A DNA stretch of 64,000 nucleotides from Bacteroidota bacterium (GTDB lineage Bacteria > Bacteroidota > Bacteroidia > Chitinophagales > LD1). This document shows positions 45,869 to 56,253 of the stretch, in pieces; within the stretch, counting starts at the first letter, position 1; the number at the start of each line of letters is the position of its first letter. The stretch spans positions 62,001-126,000 of the forward strand of contig JAFDYN010000009.1 of the NCBI GenBank assembly GCA_018267385.1. Reading direction: 5' to 3'. Below the pieces are notes generated by a model. That model was not told the DNA's origin, ran no database searches, and was given only the letters and a program-made list of their open reading frames with translations. The position numbers and the translations under genes were made by a program.

Positions 45869-47990
45869 ACGACGGCCTGTAGATGGTCTCGGAGTGTTTG
45901 AGCCAGTAGCTGCGGTCAAAGGTCTGATACCTCGTCCGGTGTGCGGCAAAGCGCTCCATCTGATCATTGTAGTGCGGTGAGCTGGGGTCGAGGCTATTGC
46001 CCACCGGCTGCAGGCTCTCGATGCTCTCAGCGCCGTCCTTGCCATATTTTACAAACATGGTATAGGTGTCTCCATACTCAGGGTTAAACTCCGTCTTGCC
46101 ATTGTAGGTGTGCGGCTTGGGATAGCTGGGGGAGAGCATATCTGCAAAGCTGCCCACAGGCACGGCCTTATTGCCACGGCGCAGCTTGTGTACCGATCCC
46201 CACTTGACATTGATCGAGCCAAAATTGCTGAGCATATACTGCTGGGCATCGCGCAGGTACTGCACGGCATCCTGCTCTGACAGCGGGAAGCCCATGGCAA
46301 ACTGCTCATCGTCATAGCCGCGCTTGTGCCACATCTGGTCTATGAAGCAGCCAAAGCAGGTGATGCCTGTAGAGGCGGTGTCTGTATTGCGGTCCCAGTC
46401 TTTGAGCGTGGCGATGTAGTTTGAGATGTCGGGATACTTGCCCGCATCGAGCTGCCATAGCGGCTGCAGGCTTTTCATAAAAATGCTGTTGGCATACAGG
46501 TGGCTCTCAAACTTGATAGCGCGAAACTGGTCAAAGGTGACGCGGTCATGCGTCTTAAAGAAGTTCTTGAGCGTCTCTGCGCGGTTATTGTCACCGGGGC
46601 GCTGATTGGCATAGTCCGGCAGGCGCTTTGGGTTGTCATTTTGCCCGTCGCAGGTGGCATCATACACGTTGTTATTGGTATTAAAAACATAGCCGCACTG
46701 CGGGTCTATGACGTGAGGCATGCTGTCTACCGGCACGAGGCTGGTCCATAGCGTCTCAGAGGTATTGCCGGGCAGGATGCCGCTCCAGTTGTACTCCTGG
46801 TGCTTGCGGTCAGGCATGGCGCCCTGAGAGACGTAGAAGATATTGTCCCGGTCATCTGCATAGACCATGTTGAATAGGGCAATGGCGTGATTGCTGCGCA
46901 TGGCCTGCCAGAACTGGTCGTAGTTCTGAGACTTGGCCATCTCGTAGAGCTGCTGGCCGGCCTTGACATACCAGTCAGCAGGGTAGCGCACGGCGAAGTA
47001 GGTGTCAGACTTTCCCGACTTGAGCGTCATGCCGTATTTGCTCCAGTAGGCCATCTTGCGCACCGGCACTACTATGCCGTGCCAGTTCACCTTGAGCCAT
47101 ACGGGGCGCTTCTCCAGCTTCTCGCTTTTGCCATCCAGCAGGTAGTGTAGCTTGTGCCCGGGGTCATTCTCCAGGCGGTACACATCTACGCGGTCAAAGT
47201 AGTTCCACGTAAAGGCCCAGCCGAGGTGCTTATTGGTGCCCATCGCATTGCTCGTACCACCATAAAACATATTGCCTATGAAGTCCAGCCCCTCATCACT
47301 GCTCAGGTGGCACTCATAGAAGCTCAGGATACCGTCTATCGGCATGTGCGGATTCACACAGAGGTAGGTCTTGCCATCGGCAGATTTATTGCCATTCACG
47401 GCATAGGCATTGGACCCCATAGGTGGCTGCGGGTGGTGCATGTCTACGGCGGTGCTGTCATACTTGCCATCCACTATATCGCCCACCTGGCCCTGCACGC
47501 CTATCAGGAAGCTCATGATGGTGATGTACTCCGCGCACACGTCCTGCTCTGTGATGGGGAAAGCCCTGCGTATCCTGACCTGCTCGGGGTGAGAGGCAGC
47601 ATAGGCATTGACGCCCTGCACGTAGCCGTTGAGGTATTTTTTGAAAGCCGGTGTGAGGTCACGGTCGTAGTGCTCCGCCACGATCCTGCGCGCCCCTATG
47701 GCATGCTCAAAGAAGTCCGCCTTGGCACCCTCTATGCCCTTGGCGCGACCCATGTAGCCCTTCACGGTATAGATCAGGTCCTGCGTCTCGCTGAATGCGT
47801 CCTCGGCATTGGCCCATGCCAGGCCGTAGGCCACCTCTGCGTCTGTCTTGGCAAAGATGTGCGGTATGCCAAAGCTATCGCGCACGATGGAGATGTCCTT
47901 GGGGTCAATTGGAGGGTAGTCGGACTTGGTGGTACGTGCAGACAGGCTGAGGCCAAAAGCAACGAGGCACAAGAGCGCAGTATATTTCAT
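45861..47990 (-). CDS. Penicillin acylase family protein (Ntn-hydrolase)
   Basis: 709 residues with an N-terminal signal (MKYTALLCLVAFGLSLSART). The enzymes are made as one chain, cut to alpha and beta chains, and use the new N-terminal Ser as nucleophile. This is seen here as Ser193 in QPPMGSNAYAVNGNKSADGK, so the beta chain begins at Ser193. Other signatures: IVRDSFGIPHIFAKTDAEVA (start of the alpha chain), NPHMPIDG, and GNTSETLW. Substrates of the family include penicillins, acyl-homoserine lactones and other amides; the sequence does not tell. Periplasmic. Confidence 0.9.
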   Translation of the reverse strand: MKYTALLCLVAFGLSLSARTTKSDYPPIDPKDISIVRDSFGIPHIFAKTDAEVAYGLAWANAEDAFSETQDLIYTVKGYMGRAKGIEGAKADFFEHAIGARRIVAEHYDRDLTPAFKKYLNGYVQGVNAYAASHPEQVRIRRAFPITEQDVCAEYITIMSFLIGVQGQVGDIVDGKYDSTAVDMHHPQPPMGSNAYAVNGNKSADGKTYLCVNPHMPIDGILSFYECHLSSDEGLDFIGNMFYGGTSNAMGTNKHLGWAFTWNYFDRVDVYRLENDPGHKLHYLLDGKSEKLEKRPVWLKVNWHGIVVPVRKMAYWSKYGMTLKSGKSDTYFAVRYPADWYVKAGQQLYEMAKSQNYDQFWQAMRSNHAIALFNMVYADDRDNIFYVSQGAMPDRKHQEYNWSGILPGNTSETLWTSLVPVDSMPHVIDPQCGYVFNTNNNVYDATCDGQNDNPKRLPDYANQRPGDNNRAETLKNFFKTHDRVTFDQFRAIKFESHLYANSIFMKSLQPLWQLDAGKYPDISNYIATLKDWDRNTDTASTGITCFGCFIDQMWHKRGYDDEQFAMGFPLSEQDAVQYLRDAQQYMLSNFGSINVKWGSVHKLRRGNKAVPVGSFADMLSPSYPKPHTYNGKTEFNPEYGDTYTMFVKYGKDGAESIESLQPVGNSLDPSSPHYNDQMERFAAHRTRYQTFDRSYWLKHSETIYRPSFK

Positions 47991-48127
47991 CTGGGTGGTG
48001 ATTTGCGGCGCTGAATTTAGCGTATCTCTGTGAGATGGGTGCTACCGCAAAGCCGCAGGCGCGTTAATTCTTTCCTTTTTTTGCCGAAGGCTGGAAATGA
48101 TTGGGTGAATGAACGAGGGGAAATAAA

Positions 48128-48150
48128 AAAGCCTCCACGAAGGAGGCCTT
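48128..48150 (-). terminator. Terminator of the secG-end transcript
   Basis: GGCCTCC-ttcgt-GGAGGC followed by TTTTTTATTT on the minus strand, 23 bp after the secG stop. Confidence 0.8.
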
Positions 48151-48172
48151 TAAATATTTTGCTGAGAACAGA

Positions 48173-48574
48173 TTATTTCTGCTGAGGTGCTGGAGCAGGA
48201 GCTGGTTGCTGCTGTGGTGCTGCAATACGGTTGACCGGAGAACTGGCACCCATCTCGCGGGCACGCTTTTCTGGCTCTGACTCGTTTTGAGTAGCAGTGT
48301 TAGCTGCTGGTGCTTTGCCATTAGGCGTAGCAGCGGTCACAGCGCTGGCCTTTGGGAGCAGGGCAGCAGAGAAGAGGCTGATCACGAGCAGCAGTACACC
48401 GAGTGTCCAGGTGGTCTTTTCTACTACGTCTGTGGTGCGTGAGGCACCGAATATCTGCTGGCTGGCGCCACCGAGGGTAGAGTTGACGCCACCGCCTTTA
48501 GGGTTTTGGATGAGGACCACGAGGCCGAGCAGGACAGCTATGAGTATCAGGATGACAGTGACGAATACGTACAT
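48173..48574 (-). CDS. secG: Preprotein translocase subunit SecG
   Basis: 133 residues. Two TM helices (about 3-22 and 60-78) flank the conserved cytoplasmic loop LVVLIQNPKGGGVNSTLGGA, followed by QQIFGASRTTDVVEKTTW. It helps SecYE move proteins across the inner membrane. The C-terminal extension is low-complexity, ending APQQQPAPAPAPQQK, as in many Bacteroidota. It lies 2 bp after the 48577 gene; the miaB/sigma-54/lptE/TPR/secG order is a recurrent block in the phylum. Confidence 0.93.
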   Translation of the reverse strand: MYVFVTVILILIAVLLGLVVLIQNPKGGGVNSTLGGASQQIFGASRTTDVVEKTTWTLGVLLLVISLFSAALLPKASAVTAATPNGKAPAANTATQNESEPEKRAREMGASSPVNRIAAPQQQPAPAPAPQQK

Positions 48575-48576
48575 TT

Positions 48577-49563
48577 CTATTTGTTTTTTAATCTTTCAAT
48601 CTGGACGGCGAAATAAGCACTTTTTTCGGGATTCTTCAAACTGAGCTGTTCATAGGCCGAAATGGCCTTATCCACCAGCCCCTGGCGCTCGTATATTTTA
48701 GCCAACGTCTCGGTGACCAGGCTGTAGTCCGTAGGCTTTGCCGCAGGCGCTTTTTTCTTCTTCTCAGAGGCTATAAAGTGCTCCAGACCCTTGGCGTACT
48801 GGGTCTCAGACTCCAGCTTGTCATGGAAGTAGGTGGCGGGCAGGCTGCTCTCTATGAGCCGGTCCAGCTCGTCTGCGGCCTCCTGACGGGCCTGCGGTAT
48901 TTCCTCTATGGTCTTCTTCACGCTGTGCTTGCCTTTTTTGAAATGATCCAGCCACTCATCAAAGGTATGATCTGCTATGATAAAGCGGCGCTCCTCTGCC
49001 GGCGCTATCTCTGATGGTGCGTCGTCTTCTTCCTCTTCCTCCTCCTGTGGCTCTGTGGCAGGGGATAGGGCAGCCTCCTCTGCGATCGCCTCCTCCTCTT
49101 GTATAGCGCTGGTTTGCTCCTCGGCTATGTGTGCTACCTCCTGCTCCACCAGTGTCTGCTCATCAGCCGTGACCGGACTTTGTTCTGTTGGGATCGCAGC
49201 GGTATCATTCTCGGGTATATCCGGACGGTTTTCTTCCTCCGGAGTTATGACTTCTGCTATCGGCTGAGTGTATTCCTCGTGTATAGGTTCTTCGGTGACG
49301 GGTTGTACTTCTTCTACCGGCACTGCAGGGGCTTCGGTCTGCTTTTTCTTCTTGAGGTAGTCGTAGAGTGCCTTGCGGTTGTGGCTATAGACAGATGCGC
49401 TGGATAGCTGCTGGTCCGTACTTTGCCCGGCTGTCTGATCACGCTTTAGTGCGAGCAGCCGCGCCGGCTGGAAATAAGGGAACTGCTCCTTGATCTTCTC
49501 CAGTTCATTCTGAGAGAGACCGAGGATCCGCTGCGGCGTTTTATATATGCGCGACTTTGACAC
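48577..49563 (-). CDS. Glu-rich protein with C-terminal TPR-like unit (lptE-secG locus)
   Basis: 328 residues, cytoplasmic, no signal. The conserved-looking N-terminal segment ILGLSQNELEKIKEQFPYFQ, then PARLLALKRD, is followed by a very acidic low-complexity middle part (about 75-200, mostly E, A, T, P, Q). A C-terminal helical region (about 225-328) ends with a TPR-like unit, ETLAKIYERQGLVDKAISAY and EQLSLKNPEKSAYFAVQIER. Its position between lptE and secG is conserved in the phylum. Function is not known; the TPR-like end may bind partner proteins. Confidence 0.65.
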   Translation of the reverse strand: MSKSRIYKTPQRILGLSQNELEKIKEQFPYFQPARLLALKRDQTAGQSTDQQLSSASVYSHNRKALYDYLKKKKQTEAPAVPVEEVQPVTEEPIHEEYTQPIAEVITPEEENRPDIPENDTAAIPTEQSPVTADEQTLVEQEVAHIAEEQTSAIQEEEAIAEEAALSPATEPQEEEEEEDDAPSEIAPAEERRFIIADHTFDEWLDHFKKGKHSVKKTIEEIPQARQEAADELDRLIESSLPATYFHDKLESETQYAKGLEHFIASEKKKKAPAAKPTDYSLVTETLAKIYERQGLVDKAISAYEQLSLKNPEKSAYFAVQIERLKNK

Positions 49564-49593
49564 TACTGTAATATTACGGATTCTACGCTGCTT

Positions 49594-50133
49594 TTACCAC
49601 TTGACCAGTGCCTTATTGAATATATCATCTATCAGTTGCTTGCTGATATCTGCGATCAGCTGGTCTTGCACATCATTCAGATTGGATGTACCCGGCACAT
49701 CGGCAAAGCGGCTAAAGGTCTCGGGCGTCTTCCAGCTATCCTTGGGGTATTTCTTATTGATATAGGTCATCTGCAGGGTGATGGTGAGCCTATTGACACC
49801 CGACTGTACCTGTGCGGTAGGCGCCTGCGAGGAGAAGGTATAAGAGGTAATGGAGCCTTTGAATATCAGATCGCCATCGGTATTGACCTGCGTGAGGCTG
49901 GCCTCCGTTACAAACTTCTGCTTCAGCTTGTCAGTCAAAGTCTGATTGAGGGAGACCGGACCATTCGCCGCGAGATTTCTGATCGTCTCTACCGTCACGG
50001 TCTTGACATCGGCAGGCACAGAGGCACCTGTGAAGGAGTAGACTTTGCAGCCGGAGAGGGCTATTGCTATGAGCAAGAGAGACAAAATCCCCCTCCCCCC
50101 CTTTGAAAAGGGGGAATGGCAACAAGGGGTCAT
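49594..50133 (-). CDS. lptE: LptE family lipoprotein (LPS assembly)
   Basis: 179 residues from the ATG at 50133; an ATG at 50175 is an alternative, and longer starts overlap the sigma-54 gene. The lipobox is LSGC (IAIALSGCKVYSFTGASV), with Cys29 as the mature start. The body, VKTVTVETIRNLAANGPVSL, N-Q-x-L-T-DKLKQKFV and SYTFSSQAPTAQVQSG, is that of the Bacteroidota LptE family, which would plug LptD in the outer membrane. The N-terminal part of the signal peptide (residues about 5-15) is encoded by a C/G palindrome, see 50097-50114. Confidence 0.82.
   Translation of the reverse strand: MTPCCHSPFSKGGRGILSLLLIAIALSGCKVYSFTGASVPADVKTVTVETIRNLAANGPVSLNQTLTDKLKQKFVTEASLTQVNTDGDLIFKGSITSYTFSSQAPTAQVQSGVNRLTITLQMTYINKKYPKDSWKTPETFSRFADVPGTSNLNDVQDQLIADISKQLIDDIFNKALVKW
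50097..50114. repeat. CCCCCTTT/AAAGGGGG palindrome inside the lptE signal sequence
   Basis: CCCCCTTT-ga-AAAGGGGG, an 8-bp perfect inverted repeat with a 2-nt centre, with further C-run flank. Such C4T3/A3G4 words are often found between genes in Bacteroidota (from memory). Here it lies within the coding frame, giving the signal peptide its PFSKGGRG segment. Confidence 0.6.
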
Positions 50134-50200
50134 TGTTGTGATCAGTGTATTTCCTGCTTTGGTCTCTTGTCTCATGTCTGGCGTTCTCTTGTCTATTCTC

Positions 50201-51457
50201 TTATTTCTCCAAATCGTATTCCTTGATCTTCCGATACAATGTCCGCTCTGAGATGCCCAGGTCTGCCGCAGCATCACGGCGGCGGTTGCGGTGTTTCTTC
50301 AGGGCTTTGGTGATAAGTTCTTTCTCTTTATCCGCCAGCGAAAGAGATTCTTCTATAGTCTCATGTGCGTCATAGTTCGGCGCATTGATCACGTAGCTTG
50401 GCTCGTCATTGGCAGGCTGTGCAGGCATCACGGCAGGTACCGTGCTGACCGGCTGGATATAAGAGGATGTACCATTAAACACAGGCTGCTCCATGCGCTC
50501 CATCTGAGGTGGCATGGCCATTCCTCCGCCGTGCTGCGTCGCCTCAAAGACAAACTGCTTGAGGTCATTGAGGTCCTTCTTGAGGTCAAAGATGAGCTTG
50601 TAGAGGATCTCGCGCTCTGACATGCTGCCACTGGCCTCAGAGATATGATCCTTGACCACAGGCAGCCTGTTTTGCGTGATATCGGGTACGATCTGGATCA
50701 GTTCCTGTGCGCTGATATCCTTGTCTACAGAGAGGATAGACACCTGCTCGGCTACGTTTTTGAGCTGGCGTACATTGCCGGGCCACGGATACTTGAGTAT
50801 GAGCTGGCGGGCCTCTTCGGTCAGCTTGACGGGGACCATTTTCATACGCTCGGCAAAGTCTATGCAGAACTTGCGGAAGATAAGGTAGATGTCCTCGCCA
50901 CGCTCACGCAGTGGTGGGATATATATCGGCACGGTACTGAGGCGATAGTACAGATCCTCGCGGAATTTACCCGTACGTACCGCATCCTGCAGGTTGACAT
51001 TCGTAGCAGCTACTACGCGTACATCGGTCTTGGTGGTCTTAGACGAGCCTACACGGATGTACTCACCCGTCTCCAGTACGCGGAGCAACCGCGCCTGTGT
51101 GCCCAGGGGCAGCTCACCCACCTCATCGAGGAAGATGGTACCGCCATTCACCGTCTCAAAGTATCCCTTGCGTGCGTCATGCGCACCGGTGAAGGAACCT
51201 TTCTCGTGACCGAATAGTTCTGAATCTATGGTGCCCTCCGGTATCGCGCCGCAGTTGACAGCTATGAAGGGGTTATGCTTGCGGGTGCCGAGCTGGTGGA
51301 TGATGTGGGAGAAGACCTCCTTGCCCACACCGCTCTCACCGGTGATGAGCACGGTCAGGCTGGTACCTGCTACGCGCTCTGCTATGCTGATGGCATGATT
51401 GAGCAAGGGTGAGTTGCCTATGATGCCGAAGCGGTTTTTTATTGATTGAATTTCCAT
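50201..51457 (-). CDS. Sigma-54-dependent transcription activator without receiver domain
   Basis: 418 residues. The AAA+ domain begins almost at once (no response-regulator domain). Walker A GESGVGKE is at 40-47, the sigma-54-contact loop is GSFTGA at 87-92 (Ser in place of the usual Ala), Walker B TIFLDE at 107-112, then LLRVLETGEYIRVGS and the R-finger region FREDLYYRLS. The C-terminal Fis-type HTH is ALKKHRNRRRDAAADLGISE, then RTLYRKIKEYDL. Between them is a linker of about 90 residues with a coil and Met/Gln/Pro run. It turns on RpoN-dependent promoters; targets are not known. Confidence 0.92.
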   Translation of the reverse strand: MEIQSIKNRFGIIGNSPLLNHAISIAERVAGTSLTVLITGESGVGKEVFSHIIHQLGTRKHNPFIAVNCGAIPEGTIDSELFGHEKGSFTGAHDARKGYFETVNGGTIFLDEVGELPLGTQARLLRVLETGEYIRVGSSKTTKTDVRVVAATNVNLQDAVRTGKFREDLYYRLSTVPIYIPPLRERGEDIYLIFRKFCIDFAERMKMVPVKLTEEARQLILKYPWPGNVRQLKNVAEQVSILSVDKDISAQELIQIVPDITQNRLPVVKDHISEASGSMSEREILYKLIFDLKKDLNDLKQFVFEATQHGGGMAMPPQMERMEQPVFNGTSSYIQPVSTVPAVMPAQPANDEPSYVINAPNYDAHETIEESLSLADKEKELITKALKKHRNRRRDAAADLGISERTLYRKIKEYDLEK

Positions 51458-51461
51458 TTAT

Positions 51462-51510
51462 ATGAGACTTGAGATGTGAGACATGAGACATGAGATGATC
51501 TCTTGTCTGC
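51462..51510. repeat. TGAGACATGAGAC repeats before the sigma-54 gene
   Basis: Direct repeats GAGACTTGAGATGTGAGACA / TGAGACATGAGATG at 51464-51497. AGACATGAGAC at 51479-51489 has its complement, GTCTCATGTCT, at 50169-50179, so related repeats in opposite orientation flank the sigma-54 gene. AT-rich TACTTAATACTTA words follow at 51565-51598. Confidence 0.5.
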
Positions 51511-51594
51511 TTTGTCGTCTGTCAACGGTCCACTGTCAACGAGACGGCGATATTGTTTTGTGTTTTCTAAATACTTAATACTTATTACTAAATA

Positions 51595-51924
51595 CTATAA
51601 TTCTAATTCTGTCTTTATAAATTCCTTAGCGCCATCAGGGCCAGTCAGTGTGAGCCAGGCTGCGGATTGATCACCTTTCACCGATAGGTCAAACGTGAAA
51701 AACCTGCAACATTGTCTTTCCGTTTTGATAAAATCTGTCAGCTCATCTACCACGCTATCTCCACCGCTAAAACGATACCTGAAACCATCCGGCAGCTCTG
51801 TTTTCTCCCGTACTTGCCGCTTCAGACTGGCTATGACCGAGGCTTTTCGCTGGCGCAATTCGGGAGAGGTGAGCGTGCAGGTCAGCTCTGCTTTATCTGT
51901 ACAATTTGAATCCGTGCAGCTCAT
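51595..51924 (-). CDS. Small Cys-containing conserved protein
   Basis: 109 residues, no signal. The pattern is CTLTSPELRQRKASVIASLK, then RQVREKTELPDGFRYRFSGG, then DFIKTERQCCRFFTFDLSVK and LTLTGPDGAKEFIKTEL. It fits a small conserved bacterial family (CTLT-x-x-EL-x-x-R ... LP-x-G-x-x-x-F ... E-x-x-CC-x-F ... TGP-x-G-x-x-F) sometimes found near mer or metal genes. The CC pair at about residues 72-73 and the N-terminal Cys (3, 8, 16) could bind a metal or a thiol. No mer gene is near. The role is unknown. Confidence 0.6.
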   Translation of the reverse strand: MSCTDSNCTDKAELTCTLTSPELRQRKASVIASLKRQVREKTELPDGFRYRFSGGDSVVDELTDFIKTERQCCRFFTFDLSVKGDQSAAWLTLTGPDGAKEFIKTELEL

Positions 51925-51971
51925 TGTTTTTCTAAATACCTGCTTGCCGCAGGCAGGCTTAATACTAATTA

Positions 51972-53459
51972 CTACATACCTTCTACCACTTCGCCGATCA
52001 GTGTACCGGAGGTGCAGGAGTTTACCTTTGCGTAGACGTACTGACCCGGCTTCAAATTGCCTCTGGGCACGATGATCACTTTATTCTGAGAGTTGCGGCC
52101 AAATAGCTGCTCTTCGCTTTTGCTCGATACGCCCTCTATCAGTATCTCGAACGTCTTGCCTACATCGCGCTGATTGCTGGCCAGGGTATGGCCGCGGTGC
52201 ATCTCTATGACCTCTGCCAGGCGGCGCTTTTTGACATCCTCAGGCACATCATCTTCATACTTCTTGGCAGCCGTGGTGCCGGGACGTACATTATATGCAT
52301 ACGTGTACACCAGCTCATACCGGAACATATCCATGAGGCTCATAGTATCCTGATGCTCCTCATCTGTCTCAGAGCAGAAACCTACTATGATATCCGTAGC
52401 GATAGCGGCATCAGGTACGATGCGGCGTACAGCATTCATACGGTCTATGTACCACTCGCGGGTATAGCTGCGGTTCATCAGCTCAAGGATACGGGTATTG
52501 CCGCTCTGTACCGGCAAGTGCACATACTTGCAGATGTTAGGATACTTTGCCATGGCGTAGAGCACATCGTCAGTCATATCCTTGGGGTGTGAGGTGGAGA
52601 AGCGCACTCGCAGGTCAGGGGCTACCTCTGCCACCATCACCAGGAGCTTTGCGAAGTTCACTACGTTGTCATCATACTTTGCGTCTACCAGCTTTTTGCC
52701 TACCAGGCCATTATCATCGCTGTAGCGGTAGCTGTCTACATTTTGCCCGAGGAGGGTCACCTCGCGGTAGCCATTATTATACAGTTCACGTGCTTCCTCT
52801 ACTATGGTACGCCAGTCGCGGGAGCGCTCACGGCCACGGGTGTGCGGCACCACGCAGAAAGAGCACATATTGTCACAACCGCGGGTGATGGATACAAAGG
52901 CCGTCACGCCATTGGAGTTGAGGCGTACGGGGTTGATCTCAGCGTAGGTCTCATCGCGGGAGAGGAGTACATTGACCGCTTTCTGGCCGGTCTCAGCCTC
53001 CAGCACCAGGTCAGGCAGGCTGCGATAGGCGTCAGGGCCAGCCACGATATCGAGGATCTTTTCCTCTACGAGCAGTTTCTCTTTCAGTCGCTCAGCCATA
53101 CAGCCGAGTATGCCTACGAGGGCGCCTTTCTTACGCTTCTTCACAGAGTTGAAGTGCTGGAGCCTGTGGCGGATACGCTGCTCGGCATTATCACGTATAG
53201 CGCAGGTATTGATCAGCACCAGGTCGGCGTCGTTGTGATCGGTAGTGGCATCAAAGCCTGCTCCTGCCAGGATAGAGGCTACTACCTCGCTGTCGGCAAA
53301 GTTCATGGCACAGCCGTAGCTCTCTATGTAGTACTTTTTGCCGTTGCTCCGGATGCCTGTAGGTCGGGCTGCGGTCAGGGTCTCACCCTGCCGGGATTCA
53401 TCCATCTTCTTGGTTTGCAGCTCAAAGGCTATGTCGTTCTGATATAAATTGCTGCTCAT
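51972..53459 (-). CDS. miaB: tRNA-2-methylthio-N6-dimethylallyladenosine synthase MiaB
   Basis: 495 residues from the ATG at 53459 (MSSNLYQN); the GTG at 53465 is in frame but less likely. The N-terminal MTTase domain has three cluster Cys in [27 protein letters not shown] and [12 protein letters not shown]. The radical-SAM motif is [20 protein letters not shown]. The C-terminal TRAM domain includes [20 protein letters not shown]. It adds the methylthio group to A37 of tRNAs reading UNN. A TATCTTTG element (53486-53479) is upstream. Confidence 0.96.
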   Translation of the reverse strand: MSSNLYQNDIAFELQTKKMDESRQGETLTAARPTGIRSNGKKYYIESYGCAMNFADSEVVASILAGAGFDATTDHNDADLVLINTCAIRDNAEQRIRHRLQHFNSVKKRKKGALVGILGCMAERLKEKLLVEEKILDIVAGPDAYRSLPDLVLEAETGQKAVNVLLSRDETYAEINPVRLNSNGVTAFVSITRGCDNMCSFCVVPHTRGRERSRDWRTIVEEARELYNNGYREVTLLGQNVDSYRYSDDNGLVGKKLVDAKYDDNVVNFAKLLVMVAEVAPDLRVRFSTSHPKDMTDDVLYAMAKYPNICKYVHLPVQSGNTRILELMNRSYTREWYIDRMNAVRRIVPDAAIATDIIVGFCSETDEEHQDTMSLMDMFRYELVYTYAYNVRPGTTAAKKYEDDVPEDVKKRRLAEVIEMHRGHTLASNQRDVGKTFEILIEGVSSKSEEQLFGRNSQNKVIIVPRGNLKPGQYVYAKVNSCTSGTLIGEVVEGM

Positions 53460-53478
53460 TGGCACTCTGATTGGGCTG

Positions 53479-53486
53479 CAAAGATA
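53479..53486 (-). promoter_or_regulatory. -7 element of miaB
   Basis: TATCTTTG on the minus strand, 19 bp before the ATG at 53459. Confidence 0.6.
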
Positions 53487-53521
53487 GGCAAAAGTGACAA
53501 AATGTCATAGGTTCCTCCCTG

Positions 53522-53545
53522 CCCCCCCCCCCCCCAAAAAAAAAG
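53522..53545. repeat. C14-A10 homopolymer pair upstream of miaB
   Basis: Fourteen C (53522-53535) followed at once by ten A (53536-53545), framed by CCTCCCT and AGGGAGG (53514-53520 and 53545-53551). Run lengths may be unreliable in a draft. If real, they are hypermutable and sit between the two divergent or tandem transcription units here. Confidence 0.7.
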
Positions 53546-53626
53546 GGAGGAGAAATACAAAAGAATGTTCTTTGGGAAATTAGTGCAAGTTTTCCCTTTG
53601 GGGAGATTCAGAGGGGCTTGGGTGGC

Positions 53627-53953
53627 TTACTTCTCTTTGCAGGTGTACCTTCCATTACCCTCGTAGTAGAGGGCGTATTGGTCAGATCCATCTTTCACAT
53701 TTACACAATAGTCCTGGCTGTAGTTAGGCGTGGTCTGCGCACAGTTGTAGCCCGCAGCGGTATATTGGTCTTTTTGAGTCTTGAAGGTATGCAGCGAGTC
53801 TGAGCAGATCACCTGGTGGTCTACTGCTACACCCAGGCTGTCGCGGAGTGTGCAGCTATAGCAGGTAGTAGAGCAGGTATAGCACTTCTTGCAGGAGGGC
53901 AGGAGGCACAGGATAGCTGCCAGGATGGCCAGAGCGGATAGAGCTTTCTTCAT
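53627..53953 (-). CDS. Small Cys-rich putative lipoprotein
   Basis: 108 residues from the ATG at 53953 (MKKALSALAILAAILCLLPS); an upstream frame start at 53989 lies outside the signal. The signal ends in a LLPSC lipobox, so Cys21 would be the lipid-bearing residue. The next residues KKCYTCSTTCYSC form CxxC-x3-CxxC, a compact cysteine cluster that could bind a metal or disulfides; a further C-x-x-x-x-x-SLH-x and late YCVNV and YTCKEK Cys follow. I know no family for it, though similar short Cys-rich lipoproteins are common in Bacteroidota. Confidence 0.6.
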   Translation of the reverse strand: MKKALSALAILAAILCLLPSCKKCYTCSTTCYSCTLRDSLGVAVDHQVICSDSLHTFKTQKDQYTAAGYNCAQTTPNYSQDYCVNVKDGSDQYALYYEGNGRYTCKEK

Positions 53954-54039
53954 ATCTGCCAAATGTATCGTTTTTTCAAATAATAGCAAAGGTGCTGCGG
54001 CAGGGTAGGAGTCTTGGCTCTGTGCCGGATGTGGATAGC

Positions 54040-54062
54040 TTTTGTCACAATGACTGACAAAA
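54040..54062. promoter_or_regulatory. Inverted repeat upstream of groES, candidate operator
   Basis: TTTTGTCA, 7 bp (CAATGAC), TGACAAAA: a perfect 8-bp inverted repeat 87 bp before groES. It is not CIRCE (TTAGCACTC-N9-GAGTGCTAA). A further GACAAAA lies at 54068-54074. TTGGCATAACTTATGATTGC at 54079-54098 has the wrong spacing (14 instead of 10 between GG and GC) for a sigma-54 promoter. Confidence 0.4.
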
Positions 54063-54148
54063 AATCAGACAAAACCCATTGGCATAACTTATGATTGCTA
54101 GATTCGCACCGAATTTTTAACTAAATCAAAATAAAAACTCAAGCAATC

Positions 54149-54427
54149 ATGGCAGACGTTAAGATCAAGCCTCTGGCAGACCGGGTGGTCATCAAGGCAG
54201 CAGAAGCAGAAACCAAAACAGCGGGAGGTATCATCATACCTGACTCAGCTAAGGAAAAACCACAAAAAGGCACTGTAGTGGCAGTGGGTCCTGGCAAAAA
54301 GGATGAACCAACTACAGTCAAGGTAGGTGACTCTGTACTCTATGGCAAGTATGCCGGCACTGAGATCTCTATCGATGGCAGCGAGTACCTGATCATGAAA
54401 GAGAGCGACATCTTTGCGATCGTCTAA
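54149..54427 (+). CDS. groES: Co-chaperonin GroES
   Basis: 92 residues. It caps GroEL. Signatures are [20 protein letters not shown], then [40 protein letters not shown] and [20 protein letters not shown]. The mobile loop ([13 protein letters not shown]) is normal. It sits 39 bp before groEL, in the usual operon. Confidence 0.97.
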   Translation: MADVKIKPLADRVVIKAAEAETKTAGGIIIPDSAKEKPQKGTVVAVGPGKKDEPTTVKVGDSVLYGKYAGTEISIDGSEYLIMKESDIFAIV

Positions 54428-54460
54428 ACCATTATTAATTACAAAACTAAAATCAAATAA

Positions 54461-56113
<1,653 letters not shown>

Positions 56114-56206
56114 TCAAGCCCCTCTAAATCTCCCCAATGGGGAGACTTAATACAAAAACAACGGCTGTTTAAGCCCCGTTTGGGGGTTTGGGAGCCAAGA
56201 ATACAA

Positions 56207-56239
56207 AGGCTCCTTCGTGAATAGCGGAGGGGCTTTTTT
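56207..56239 (+). terminator. Probable terminator after groEL
   Basis: GGCTCC...GGAGGGGC with a TTTTTTG tail; the stem is imperfect. It lies about 90 bp after the groEL stop and just before the first hairpin cassette. Confidence 0.6.
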
Positions 56240-56253
56240 GTTTTGTGGACGAT

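Noticed and set aside
47154..48014. 286-residue open frame opposite the penicillin acylase
   Set aside because: It lies entirely within a well-supported gene on the other strand and its translation has no domain.
54079..54098. Sigma-54 promoter before groES
   Set aside because: TTGGC and TTGC are present but GG and GC are 14 bp apart instead of 10.
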